Assembly: GCA_004802705.1 (NCBI GenBank)
Contig: SGPL01000394.1
Span: 1 to 31,284, forward strand
Reading direction: 5' to 3'
Length of the DNA stretch: 31,284 nucleotides
Origin: Bondarzewia mesenterica
Lineage: Eukaryota > Basidiomycota > Agaricomycetes > Russulales > Bondarzewiaceae
Of this stretch, positions 8,488 to 18,711 are shown one piece after another (position 1 is the stretch's first letter; the number at the start of each line of letters is the position of its first letter). The notes under the pieces were generated by a model. It was not told where the DNA came from. It saw only the letters and a program-made list of their open reading frames with translations, and did not search any database. Made by a program: the position numbers and the translations under genes.

Positions 8488-9057
8488 TTATGAACTGGAA
8501 AAAACGAACACTTGTCTGGAATGACTGGAAAAAAAAAAGTAGCCTACTTTCGGCACTTGGACGGANTTGGACGGACTTGGACGACTCGTACGAGTCGCAT
8601 AAGTCGCTAAAGTCCAAAAAAAGTAAATGTGCCATTTTCCTGATGGAGACACAATCCACCCGTAGGCACTTATGACAGCCCCTTCAGTGGCATCCCCTAT
8701 CAAAGGGACGGCCCCTCCCGTTCCTATGCTCTGCATGATCGCAAACGGGGATTCTGCGATGACGTTTCCGATAGCTGCTTGAGCGCCCGAAGCAAACGTG
8801 TCTATATGTTACAGTCGTTGGATGAAAGCTAAACACGACCCCCCCCCCAAAAGCATGAAACGTCGTGCTGCGGGGCTAACGGCGGTGAATCCGATAGAGT
8901 TCGCCACCAGTGGTGCGACAAGAGGGACTATGACGGCTCCTCCGATGAGAGCCAGGAGAACTCCTACGACATACGGAGTATAGGGAGAAAGAATTCTTGT
9001 GTAATGAGCGACTCTAGCGCGCAAGTTTGCGAGAATAGAGTGCCAAATTATCGTCAT
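8488..9057 (-). CDS. IFI6/IFI27 (ISG12)-like small membrane protein
   Basis: Exons 9057-8862 and 8801-8488 (60-nt intron with a run of 10 C on the plus strand, 8839-8848) give 169 residues. The core is typical of the interferon-induced 6-16 family: YTPYVVGVLLALIGGAVIVP, PLVAPLVANSIGFTAV, then across the splice FASGAQAAIGNVIAESPFAI and MQSIGTGGAV. In animals these small hydrophobic, Gly/Ala-rich proteins sit in mitochondrial or ER membranes and affect apoptosis; fungal members have no settled role that I know of. The core ends near residue 125 (IVSPSG). The last 45 or so residues are read from a repeat-like stretch with an unresolved base at 8566 and may be an artefact or a disrupted C terminus. 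The start is the first ATG after an in-frame stop; an upstream exon cannot be excluded. Confidence 0.7.
8557..8597. repeat. Short tandem TTGGACGGA units and a 16-bp palindrome
   Basis: Roughly three TTGGACGGA/TTGGACGAC units occupy 8557-8585, broken by an N at 8566. They run into the perfect 16-bp palindrome CGACTCGTACGAGTCG (8582-8597), and AAGTC-like words follow to about 8612. The block falls in the 3' part of the ISG12-like reading frame. Confidence 0.7.
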
Positions 9058-9671
9058 GGTCGGTGAGCAAGGTGGGAGTTACCGTCAACTGGAAGAACTT
9101 TCAAAGGAGGGTGCAGGTTTATAAACCCGTCAAGAGTTTACTACATAGTATTTCAGTTGACGAAATTCCCGGTGGGCTCCACTGTGTAGAAGCCGTACTT
9201 GGGCACAAATCGGGCATAGAAACATACCAATTCTGGCTTGAGGGTTCTGCTTTGGTATGCTTCCCAAGATAGATATGGCGATGAATTCGGTCAGTTTTTG
9301 TCTAAAAGAGGTCCACATACTATTTATCTGTTCCAGACAAGCTGAGGGAACAAGGACAGATGAGGCAAGAGATCGCGAAGAACCAAGAGCTGTCCCCTAC
9401 TGACAGCTTATGAAGCGCATACCTTTCGATCGAGTCGGCCGTACACTGTGATGCCCTGTGGAACGAAGGCAACGCGGGAACTTACAATCGATATCAACTG
9501 CATGTTTTGGCGGTCTTCCTATCTGAGACAAAAGCCATTCCGGCCCTATTATCACGATGCCTGCACCCGCATGGTTGAACAGGATTTTTTTGCCCGCCTG
9601 AAGACGATCTACATGAAAACGTGGTTCTTCCGAACTCATTCTTTGGCCTTTACCGGTTACCCCCTACGTTT
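9058..9671. other. Stretch between agmatinase stop and ISG12-like start; possible minus-strand exons
   Basis: Lies 5' of the ISG12-like gene and 3' of the agmatinase gene, both on the minus strand. A spliced frame can be drawn: ATG at 9639, donor GTAAGT after about 9489, acceptor CCCTCAG near 9342, donor GTATGT near 9222. It starts only 33 bp after the agmatinase stop, matches no family I know, and cannot be joined cleanly to the ISG12-like exon. More likely it is 3' UTR plus promoter. Confidence 0.4.
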
Positions 9672-11338
9672 TCACAATTCGTCCCTCCAAGGCGCACGCT
9701 CGTCTCTCGGCTTCGGAGGCTCAGATGACAACATCATCGATAGGAAATCGTGGATAATATCGGCTGCCGCGATGGCCGTGACTTCGGCTTAAAGGAAAAT
9801 AAATGTAAATAATTGACTGTAAGACTAGCTCAAGTTGAAGGCGCACCGTGATCGTAGGCAGGTGCGACTTCGACAACGTCCGCGCCACTAAGGACAGCAT
9901 GTGTCACATCAGCGCTCGGGTTTCTGGGGGAGACGATAAGGATGATACTTACACGAAGTTGAGACCTGCCAGACCACGAATGATACGTTTGACTTCGCGG
10001 GTCGTCCAACCTCCAGCTTCTGGCGTCCCGGCTAGCATTGCATTAGTGTCCGTCGTGACCAGTGAACTGATAAGGACTCACTGGCAGGTGCCAAACCAGG
10101 GTCTTTAATCCAAAAGTTTCATAAATGTCACCAGAGAGGTAGGAAAAAGCCACGTACCTACGACATCTATGTCAAGACTGCAAAGACGATGGTCATACAT
10201 CAGGATTTAATCAAATAAACAACGCATAGTTCTCACCTCAGATATACAGGGCTATCTCCGATACGTTCTCGCATCCGTCTGATGATCTCGTTGACACCGA
10301 TGTCATCGATATCGTCCGTCGACACGATCTTGAAGCCCACTTTTTCGTCATTCATAATATCTGTATCACCCTTCGCGAATGCCCTCGTCATCTAGATCCA
10401 TTCTCGGATTCACACAGACTTACCGTCATCTTGCAGCGAATACCAGCATGGACGCTGCTGTTAGACATTAAGCCCTCCTCCCATGCAACGTGGAAGAAGC
10501 TGCCATGCGTGATACGTGATTGGTCTGATGTCGAGCCCGGCACGGGAAGATATCCCCAGGTATCGAGGTGAGCATCAAAGTGAATGACCGACACGGGCCC
10601 GTAGACCTTGTTGAGAGAACGAAGTATTGGGAGAACGATCGTATGATCGCCACCGAGGCTGCGGAATAGTGCACTTGAGTAATGAGGTATTTGACATGGA
10701 TAGACACTCAACGAACGTGATGATCTTGGGGTGTATTTTGCCGTCTTTCGCGAAGACATGTTCTGGGGCATCTAGAGAAGTATTCTTCGCGACGTCTCTT
10801 GCCAGTAGCGTGGAGTACGCGACCTCCATCTGGTCCAAAGCAAGTGCGTTATCATACGGGCTCAGGGGAACCTAGCACATGCCGCGAACGTCAACTTGAC
10901 TTCTCAAGGTTGTGGGTAGGAATAGCATGCACGCACGTCACCGCAGTCGATGATTTTTGTCCCCAGTCTATACGGATCCATTCCCCATGTGATCGTCCAC
11001 GCCCTTTCCCCATGCTGCCTTCTGCTCCCAGAACGGATACCTTGCGGCCCAAACCGTGCTCCAGGTCGGTACGACGTGGCTGTATCAAACGGCATACCGA
11101 GAACCGCGATATCGAAGCTCTTAGACGCATCCTCAAGACAGCGATGGTAATCCAAATGAGAGAACGCGAGCGGGCCAGTGTATACCAGATCAACCTGCTT
11201 CCCGTACTTCGAGAGCCAGGACTCCGCCTCTCCTGAATCTATAGCAGCCGAGCCGGACGCGAGAGGAGTCTGTTCGTGCGAATGAGCATGCGCGAATACC
11301 GTGAAAGCCAATGTCAGGAATGTGCTTGTCAACTTCAT
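9672..11338 (-). CDS. Agmatinase-type ureohydrolase (arginase superfamily), secreted form
   Basis: Nine exons in phase (11338-10937, 10871-10717, 10658-10424, 10370-10237, 10177-10158, 10102-10082, 10031-9953, 9887-9847, 9787-9672) give 400 residues. A signal peptide is evident (MKLTSTFLTLAFTVFAHAH). Binuclear manganese motifs are complete: GGDHTIVLP, HFDAHLDTW, and SLDIDVVDPGLAP split across three exons; GTPEAGGW and GADVVEVAPAYDH follow. FGPQGIRSGSR near the N terminus is typical of fungal agmatinases. The expected reaction is agmatine to putrescine plus urea, but the exact guanidino substrate cannot be read from sequence, and related fungal enzymes include guanidinobutyrase. Two exons are only 20 and 21 nt. 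The promoter has a TATA box and three GATA motifs, fitting control by nitrogen supply. The signal peptide implies secretory-pathway or extracellular action, unlike bacterial SpeB. Confidence 0.9.
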
Positions 11339-11981
11339 CTCTGAGTTGCAGACAGACCTCCGAGTCCTGGGGGTGCAGGAGCGAAGCTTATCTCACTATC
11401 ATCAATCGCTTTTTATAATCTATGAATGCAAGATATTGGACCGCGAGTGTGTGGACGCTCACTGAGATAAGTGTGATATTGTTCCGAATGGCCTACGGCC
11501 AAGCACGCGACGTCGTGAGACAGATAACACCAGGAAAAGCGGAGCGCCAATCTTGCGATTTCATCCTGAGATTTGAGCCACGAATTTCGATCGTTATCAA
11601 CACCAAGGTCCTCTAGAGAATCTGATAATAAATTGTGGGAGGGATTCTATAGGATTCGAATTGAGTACTACTCAAACACTCAAAGTTGTAGTGGTCGGCG
11701 ACAGAGCGGTGGTTCGCAAGCCTGACTGTAAGACCGTGTTTACTTATGAGAGCATTGTACACCTTCCTCAACAAAGAACGATCATGCGCCCTGGGCCCAT
11801 GCCTAGCTTGAGACATCATGATGCTTTCTTAGAGATTGGGACACCCTCAAACAAGAAAGCAATTTCCGAAACTGACGCCGATACTCACAGAGCGACAGAA
11901 TACCTACTCCTACAACGATCCGGCACAGCAAAGACCAAAAATTCAAACCCAAAAAGAACTCACGACAGACCCGTATCATAT
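11339..11981. other. Agmatinase promoter region and 3' flank of the ricin B-like gene
   Basis: No coding signal. The half next to 11338 holds the TATA box and GATA motifs listed separately. The remainder, up to the stop at 11982, shows short open frames only and probably contains the 3' UTR of the next gene. Confidence 0.6.
11388..11527. promoter_or_regulatory. TATA box and three AGATAA (GATA-factor) motifs upstream of agmatinase
   Basis: AGATAA occurs at 11388-11393 (minus strand), 11465-11470 and 11522-11527 (plus strand). TATAAAA reads on the minus strand at 11417-11411, about 73 bp before the ATG at 11338. HGATAR sites in pairs are what AreA/Nit2-type nitrogen activators use in other fungi; use here is inference. 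Confidence 0.45.
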
Positions 11982-12993
11982 TCATGCCGTCCTCGCAGCC
12001 GTTCTTCGCAGCGGTGACACCAACCAACATCGCCGATTCCTAGCCTTCTCTCCCAACTCCCTCGCCTCCGCATCTGTCGTCGCAATCACGCGCACCTTCC
12101 GAGTGAGCTCAGGTGAATCATCTACCTCGGCGTCCTCCCCGCGGTCCTGTTCCTCCAGCTCGTCCTCCCTCAGATCAAATTGCTCGTCCGCCTTGGATGG
12201 GGGTTGCGGGGCTCCTCCCGAGAACAAGGACAATGGCAACCTGATCGCCGACGAGAGCAACTCCGATGCATCGTCGATGAACGTGCGGGGCTTGCGCATG
12301 GGCATAGCCGTCAGGTGGTACGATTTGTTCCACCACGCCTGACCGATGGTACCAGTCGTGGGAGGATCGGGGTAGGCAGGGTCGGTTTCGAATTCGACGG
12401 TGATCTCGCCAGTTTCGGCGGAGTAGTGGAAGTGAGGTAGAGGATGGGAGTACGCGTTGGGGTACGGTTGGGAGATTGGTCGTCTGTGACGAAGGACAAG
12501 ACGGCCGTCTGCAGACGGATGAATATGCTTTTGCATATGGCGTTTCGTTAGTAGAGGTCTACGCACTTTCAACATCGATCGCATGGCCTGAGTCCCGCGA
12601 GCACAGTACACCGGCGGTGTCGATGAAGAAGACCTAGTACGCGGTATCGACTACAAGTCAAATCGTGTTCCGTGGGCATGCTGGACTGGGTGTGGGACAT
12701 ACCTGGTTGTTCGAGTCTGGACTTCGAAGAGCTGAAGAGACTCGGTATAAGTTTCATTCGTTACAGTTCAAATCAGGCTCAAGCATACTCTCGACTAAAG
12801 ATTTCTCTTTCTCCAGCCAGAGTATGACCTCTGTACCATCCTCGATTGAGTCCATGGCGACGTCAAGCAGCCTGTCCATCGGGACAGAGCGGATGACGAA
12901 ATAACCTGAGGGAAAGCCATAATTATCTGCAACAGTAAGAGCGTTGGTAGCGGTCATGGTATCTTGAGTGACAAAGGTAGGTAGAGTGACCAT
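11982..12993 (-). CDS. Ricin B (beta-trefoil, CBM13)-like lectin-fold protein
   Basis: Exons 12993-12789, 12731-12703 (29 nt), 12633-12567 and 12508-11982 join in phase to 275 residues. The N-terminal third is a carbohydrate-binding-type trefoil: YFVIRSVPMDRLLDVAMDSI and EDGTEVILWLEKEKSLVE, then, over the micro-exon, LRSPDSNNQVFFIDTAGVLC, SGHAIDVE and GRLVLRHRRPI. This layout recurs in uncharacterised Agaricomycete proteins annotated as ricin B lectins. The middle (FHYSAETGEITVEFE, WWNKSYHLTAMPMRKPRTFID) is part of the same family. The C-terminal 100 residues are a charged linker (EDELEEQDRGEDAEVDD) with a basic end. There is no signal peptide, so a cytosolic place is likely. It is a binding-type fold with no catalytic chain; the ligand is unknown. 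Confidence 0.65.
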
Positions 12994-13256
12994 TTGAATG
13001 ATACAGATACTTTATAAAAGTTCAGAATGGCGATGGGTGCACAGGATCATAAAGGCAGTACAAGCCTACAAGGTGCCTTCCAGATGCAAGCGCCAAGTCG
13101 TCTGTTTTCGGAGCAGGAATTCATAGGCTTGGTCATGATCATAGAAAACACAGGATGCTAAATTACAGACACAACATGAGTACATTGTACAGACGTACAA
13201 ACACAACAGCGTAACAAAGATGCACGATGGAACTGAGACAGACATGCTGTCTCCTT

Positions 13257-15911
13257 CTACTCGTCCTCGTCCTCAAAAGAGCCAGGAAAGTGTAACCTCT
13301 GATACCGGGCTTGATTTTGAGCATGTTCGGTATCCTCTAACTTCTGCTTCTCCAAATAATCTTCCAGTACACCTGGTGCCATTTTCGCAAGGCCTTTCCA
13401 TTCATGCCGCGCGACACTGCTACCCATGCGATCACTTTCCCAGCCGGCGCTGAGGATGACAGGTTCCTAGGTAACAGCCCGAATTCAAAACAAGTATCAA
13501 AGATGAAGAATAGAAAGGGCGAACTCTGGAATTCCAACTGACGTCGCGGACGCAGACGGTTTGACGAGAACCCATCGTGCGTTCGGGCTCGGGGCCCGAG
13601 GGATCGAATGTCATAGGTAAAGTACGTGAGCGGTCGAGGACCTGCACGACGCGTCCATCCAAGGACCAGATCTATCGCAAAATGAAACGATCGGCATGAA
13701 CAAATAACATGATAGACGCACATGAATTTTGCCGTCTGCAGAACCAGAGTAAATGTACTGCGCGCCTGTCGTTTCTGCTGGGCTGAAGTGACACCGAATC
13801 AGCGTCTGGAGGACTGCGTGTCCACGATATGTCATAACACTACAGTCTTTCGGATGTGCTTGCACCCTAGGCTTTGGATAGTGTGCATAGCTGAGTAAAG
13901 AAACCCGAAGAAAACGTTAACGGGCAGAAAACAAGAAGATGTGTAGCAATGGCGCACCGATAGTCGTAATTTTGAATGCCGTACGACACGTCCTTAACAT
14001 TTTCATATTCTGTATTGGTGCACATCTTGCGTAGATCCCATAATCGGAGTGCCTGGTCCTTGCCGTTTGAGATGATATACCGCCCGTCGCCCTTCGCGGA
14101 CACGTTTGTGATGCCCTCTGTGTGTCCAATTAGAACACCGGATGGTCGCTTGGAGGAGCCCAGCGAGCGACGGTCCCTGTAAGAGACTGATGAGACCGGT
14201 GTTTGTGGAGTAAAGACGAAGATGCGTACCAAACCTTCAAGAACGTGTCATCTGAAGCACTGATAAGAACGTTTCCGGATGCGGTATCAGCCCAACAACA
14301 GCTGTTGACATCGTCTGCGTGGGCGATGATTTTGACTGTGCGCCGATCCGCCAGCAGATCGTAGACTGTATGTCATCACTCGTTATTCATTTCACTTGAA
14401 CGGAGTGCGCCAGACATTTACCGAAGATCATCCCACTACCACCTGCAATGACTTCATTGCCATCAGCAGAAAATCGACAGCTATAGATGCCAAAACTATC
14501 TTCATAACCCCAGTGAGAGGGCTGCCTGTCTGCAAGGCGAAGAGGCGTCTGAACTGTTGAAGAATCCGTCGTGGTAGCCATGTAAACAGTGGGTGTCTGA
14601 GAAATGATAAGCAGGTAACATGATATTCATACAAAGTTCACGCACTAAAGACGAGTAGATGATTCTTGACGAATTGTCGGTAAAAGAGACGCGAGAAGAT
14701 AGAGACAGTATGCATGCTCACCTCTCATTATCAGGACTGAGGTGCGAATCGGTGATTGTCCAACGTCCGGGATGACCATTAATTATCTTGATTGCCTTCA
14801 TCGTCGATTCGTGATCTGGTATGTCTACGTTACGGTGTCGTCGAAATTGTGCTTGATTTGTTGCACGAGGTTGCGGCTTGATTGGAGGAGCAGTCGCGTC
14901 GTAGATGTGCAGGCGAAAATCTGATTCACGTCAAGTATCCACCCTTGCTGTGAGTATCAACCACCTACCTTGACAACACGTGTAGTAGAACATTGAATCT
15001 GTGAAGAGTTGAGGCTTATTTGCTACCGGAAAGTAGAAAGAAGTTGCACGAACCAACGGAGAACTGCCCTGAGTATATGTTGTTACTATAAGAAGCAACA
15101 GCTGTCCCGTTTGTATTCGGGACAAGATCCTGCACGAGAATTGTAGATGAAACCACTTTCAGACGTCACAAAAAGCGCCCACACTGGTGATATCCTCCCG
15201 ATAGGACCTTCGCAACTTACGCCCTCTTGACAGCAGCGCCTTGGCGATGTTGTGCTTGCCATTCCTAGAGTCCATCTTATGCTGAACTCGACCAAACTCG
15301 CCTCCCATCAGAAGGTCTACCCCGGCCTGCTGTGGTTCCGTTACTGGCTCAAACCACGTTCGCGGACGTCGCCGTGTGCGTCCGTACCAGCCGGGGTAGA
15401 AATCGTCATCTTCACCGCCATCCTCGGCGTCTTCATCCTCGTCCAAATCGCGAGCGTTCCTGTTGCCAGAAGTCCGGACACGCGCGGAGCGCAAAGGCTG
15501 TAGTGAGAGCAGCCTCTCAAGGATAGATAGAGTAGCAGTGGCGGAGAAATCAGTGCTCTCCGTGTTCCGACCCTGCTCACTCAACTCTGCCATAGCTGGA
15601 ACAGGCGAGGAAAAATCAGCACCACCCCAACACACTTCAAGCGATACTCAGTACTCACCGCGTAATACATCTATCTCCTCGGTGCTATCATCGTCAGCTT
15701 CCCGATCGAGCTCATCCTGTAGGTCCATCTCAAGGTCAATGTCTTCTTCCTCCAAGACACCGGTGTCAGTGTAGTCGTCGTCGTCATCATCATCATCTAC
15801 TTCCCAGTCTTCGCGCATCTTGTCTGTAATGGAGAAAGTGGGAAAGAGGACTCTCGGTGTGTGATACCGCTGAGCAATCTCTCGGACCGACATGTGGGGT
15901 CGAAAGCGCAT
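13257..15911 (-). CDS. DCAF11/LEC14B-type WD40 protein (CUL4-DDB1 adaptor candidate)
   Basis: Twelve exons in phase (15911-15659, 15595-15183, 15129-15054, 14998-14969, 14920-14722, 14664-14646, 14596-14422, 14365-14230, 14176-13958, 13890-13722, 13671-13525, 13466-13257) give 681 residues. An acidic N-terminal segment (a run of eight Asp) precedes the family core: DLVPNTNGTAVASY, IYSGQFSVDSMFYYTCCQDF, FRLHIYDATAPP, PGRWTITDSHLSPDNER, IIYSSLTPTVYMA. WD repeats follow: GIYSCRFSADGNEVIAGGS, NVLISASDDTFLKVWDRRSL, GHTEGITNVSAKGDGRYIIS, SGSADGKIHIWSLDGRVVQV, and DVSWNSREPVILSAGWESD near the end. This order is that of plant LEC14B and animal DCAF11, which recruit substrates to CRL4 ubiquitin ligases; that role is inferred here. 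The ATG at 15911 is used; another in-frame ATG lies at 15893. One exon has only 19 nt. Confidence 0.87.
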
Positions 15912-16086
15912 CGGGCAATGTCATAAAAGACCCCGATCACCTCTAAATTTGAAGCTCCGAGAGAAATTGTGGCTGAGATGTGTCTGAGCAGCCACAACTT
16001 GTTGACTTGGAAGTTTACTGACTCTTCGACGGCATAATTGCGCTAGTTCTCGCCTGTTCCTCTGTACCCCTGTTCTTGACTGGTCT
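15912..16086. promoter_or_regulatory. Divergent promoter shared by the DCAF11-like and TBL1-like genes
   Basis: Only 175 bp separate the two ATGs, which point away from each other. No clear TATA box is visible, as is usual for shared housekeeping promoters. Confidence 0.6.
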
Positions 16087-18373
16087 ATGGAGTCTGCATC
16101 TCTTCGAATCTCCGCAGATGAAGTTAATTGCCTGATTCATGCTTATCTTCAGGACTCTGGTGCATAAATTCGAACATTTCTGTACTGGTTAGTCTCATCA
16201 CACACTGACTTCCGACATGCTGCTGCCTAGGCTTTAACCATACCGCCTATGTGATCCGTAACGAAGGGCGACTAGATCAATCTCCCAATTTTGCGAAGCA
16301 TGTGCCACGCGGCGAGCTCATCGAGCTCTTGAGTAAAGCCTTGCTTTACATGGAGGTCGAGGCTCACCATGTTGGAAATGCTCTCACTGCCAATTGCAAG
16401 TCTGGATTCTCTTTGCTTGACTTGCATGTATGCACCCTCGACCACAACGTCAAATCAACAGTCGATTTATCTGTACCGTCTTCTGAGGCGTTGGAGAAGG
16501 GCGCGTTGACTGCGAAAGAGGCAGCTCAGAAGCGCAAAGCGGACGCACCAGTCGCAGAGGATGCGCGCTCCGAAAAACGTCGGAAAAAGGAAGTTGAACG
16601 CGACCACTCAGTTACCGCTTCTACGACATCAGCATCCAATCGTACGCTCCTCGTCTCGAATCTTCACTGCCTTCTTACTTGGTTCATATCGCACATTCAG
16701 CTCCAAAGCCAAGTAAAACCGACGCCAGAGCCTCGCAGCTGGAGGCAATTATCGACACTACATTACGTGACCAGTCCAATATGCCGAAACCTCCAACCTT
16801 CCGCGATGATAGAACAGACGTGGCCAAGACCCGACTCTTGGAAGGTCATAGAACAGAGGTACGTACAGTGGCCAAATGCGCAATGGCCAGCGTTGATATC
16901 CGTTGGATATCTGAACATGCGAACGATATATTTCTAGGTCTTCGTCTGCGCGTGGAATCCCGCTAAGCCGGACATATTGGCATCGGGGTCAGTGTTCTAT
17001 ACATTTATCCGCATTGTATCACCTATCTCAGGTATTTTCTCCACCTTGATTTTGAAGATCGAAAGATGCTGTTCTTCACCTGTGGGATCTGTCTCAGCCA
17101 CTCGGCGATCCCCTTCTCGTGTCATCGTCTACTAAAAATCCTCTCACATTAGCGTTGTCAACAAACGAAACGCAGGCGGACCTTACATCGCTAGATTGGA
17201 ATGCTGATGGCACACTGCTTGCCATCGGATCGTACGACTCGATTCTCCGAATATGCACGTCGTCGGGTGAGATGTATTTTTCAGACCCAAAGCATCAAGT
17301 ATGTTCATCTTTGGTGTACTCATATGGCCTTGAGTGACTATGTTCTGGATCTTTAGGGTCCTATATTTGCAACACGATTCTCGCCATCAGGACGGTGGCT
17401 TTTGACGGCTAGTTTGGACGGCACGGCGTGCGTGTGGGATGTGAAGGAGAAAAAGCTACATATGCAGTCTCGTCGCCATCACGGTAACCTGCTCTCTTGC
17501 ATATCATAGCGTTCAGCCTCCTCATTTGTTGTAGATTGCTGTCTGGATGTCGACTGGTTCGACGACGACACCTTCGCGAGTTGTGGAGCTGACAAGTTGA
17601 TCTATCTGATGAAAGTCGGTACTGCTGAGCCAATCAGAACATATCAGTGCGTATCCTTTGTAACTTCAGGCACTGTGATCTAATTAACAGATGCATTTCA
17701 GAGGACACGAGAGCGAGATCAACCAAATTAAATTCAATCCGTCTCATACCCTTCTTGCGTCGTGTTCTGACGATAGATCTACTCGCGTATGGGACGTGTC
17801 ATCAATCTTCACGAAGTCAGAATCGCTATATCACACTGAGTCACTAATTTTGGAGGGCCATCGAGGCGCTGTGAGCGGAATTGGGTGGTGCCCTAATGAA
17901 GGCCAGCCTGTACTTCTTGCCACGTTTGTAATCTCTTTGCAAACTCCTTCGAGCAAAATTTTTCAATATGATCTGCGCCTTGCAGATCGTCGTTCGATTA
18001 TACATCACGCATTTGGGATGCCATGACGGGCGCTTGCCTGCAGGTATTCACACATCACAAACGACCGATATACACATTATCGTGGAGTCCTGATGGCCAA
18101 TGGCTCTCGACGGGTGGCGGAGATGGTTGGCTGCATGTATACGATCCCCACGTGAGTTCATGTGGTTTTTGCGAAAGCCCTACTGATGCGTTACTCCAGG
18201 CAAGAAGGAAAGTATGGTCATGGAGATCTGACCCGCAAAAACGTGGCATCTTTGAGATTGCCTGGCAGCAGACAGAAAATGTTGACCAAATCGCCTTAGC
18301 TCTTGAGTCCAAAAAGGTTGCGGTGATCGACGTATCGCAAGTCGCTGCTTTGCAGAGGTCTGCGCAACTATGA
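16087..18373 (+). CDS. TBL1/Sif2-type LisH and WD40 corepressor subunit
   Basis: Ten exons in phase (16087-16159, 16231-16641, 16701-16858, 16938-16987, 17058-17298, 17357-17483, 17535-17646, 17702-17923, 17986-18151, 18200-18373) give 577 residues. A LisH dimerisation motif opens the protein ([20 protein letters not shown]), followed by [19 protein letters not shown] Lys/Arg-rich linker ([20 protein letters not shown]) looks like a nuclear signal. The WD40 propeller follows: [110 protein letters not shown] and [20 protein letters not shown]. Homologues (yeast Sif2, animal TBL1/TBLR1) are the propeller subunits of Set3C/NCoR histone deacetylase complexes. It is nuclear by inference. Exon phases are all consistent and the gene looks intact. 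Confidence 0.92.
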
Positions 18374-18711
18374 GGTTACTAATCTTGTGTCAATTATTGT
18401 AATATTTAACCTATACTAGCATTATCTTCTTCCTTTTCCCTCCTGGATCGCTGTCCGCCTTTGCTCCTTCGCATTTGCTCTTGATTACCTTGACTAGTTA
18501 TCCACTATATATTGTCCCTTCAGCTTGCAAGTGTGTCTTCTCAATCGGCTGCCTCCGGATTGGACGGAGGGAAAGTAAATCACGTGCAATGATGTAACCA
18601 TAGGTGCCGGGCTCGTTCGTGTTCCCTCCGGCAGTATATATTCGACCCAGAGCTCACCCCTGCGCCCATTGCCACTCCCTGATCACTCCTCAAGTCTCCT
18701 TCCTCTCACGT
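18374..18711. promoter_or_regulatory. Intergenic region with TATA box for the GHITM-like gene
   Basis: Contains the 3' flank of the TBL1-like gene and, at 18635-18640, TATATA. This lies 72 bp upstream of the ATG at 18712 and so argues against an earlier in-frame start near 18604. Confidence 0.55.

Noticed and set aside
9222..9639. Possible two-exon minus-strand gene between agmatinase and the ISG12-like gene
   Set aside because: It would start 33 bp after the agmatinase stop on the same strand, matches nothing I know, and cannot be joined cleanly to the next coding exon; kept only as a note.
18604..18711. Upstream in-frame ATG extending the GHITM-like protein by 36 residues
   Set aside because: It lies upstream of the TATA box at 18635, and the shorter form begins with a better mitochondrial targeting sequence.
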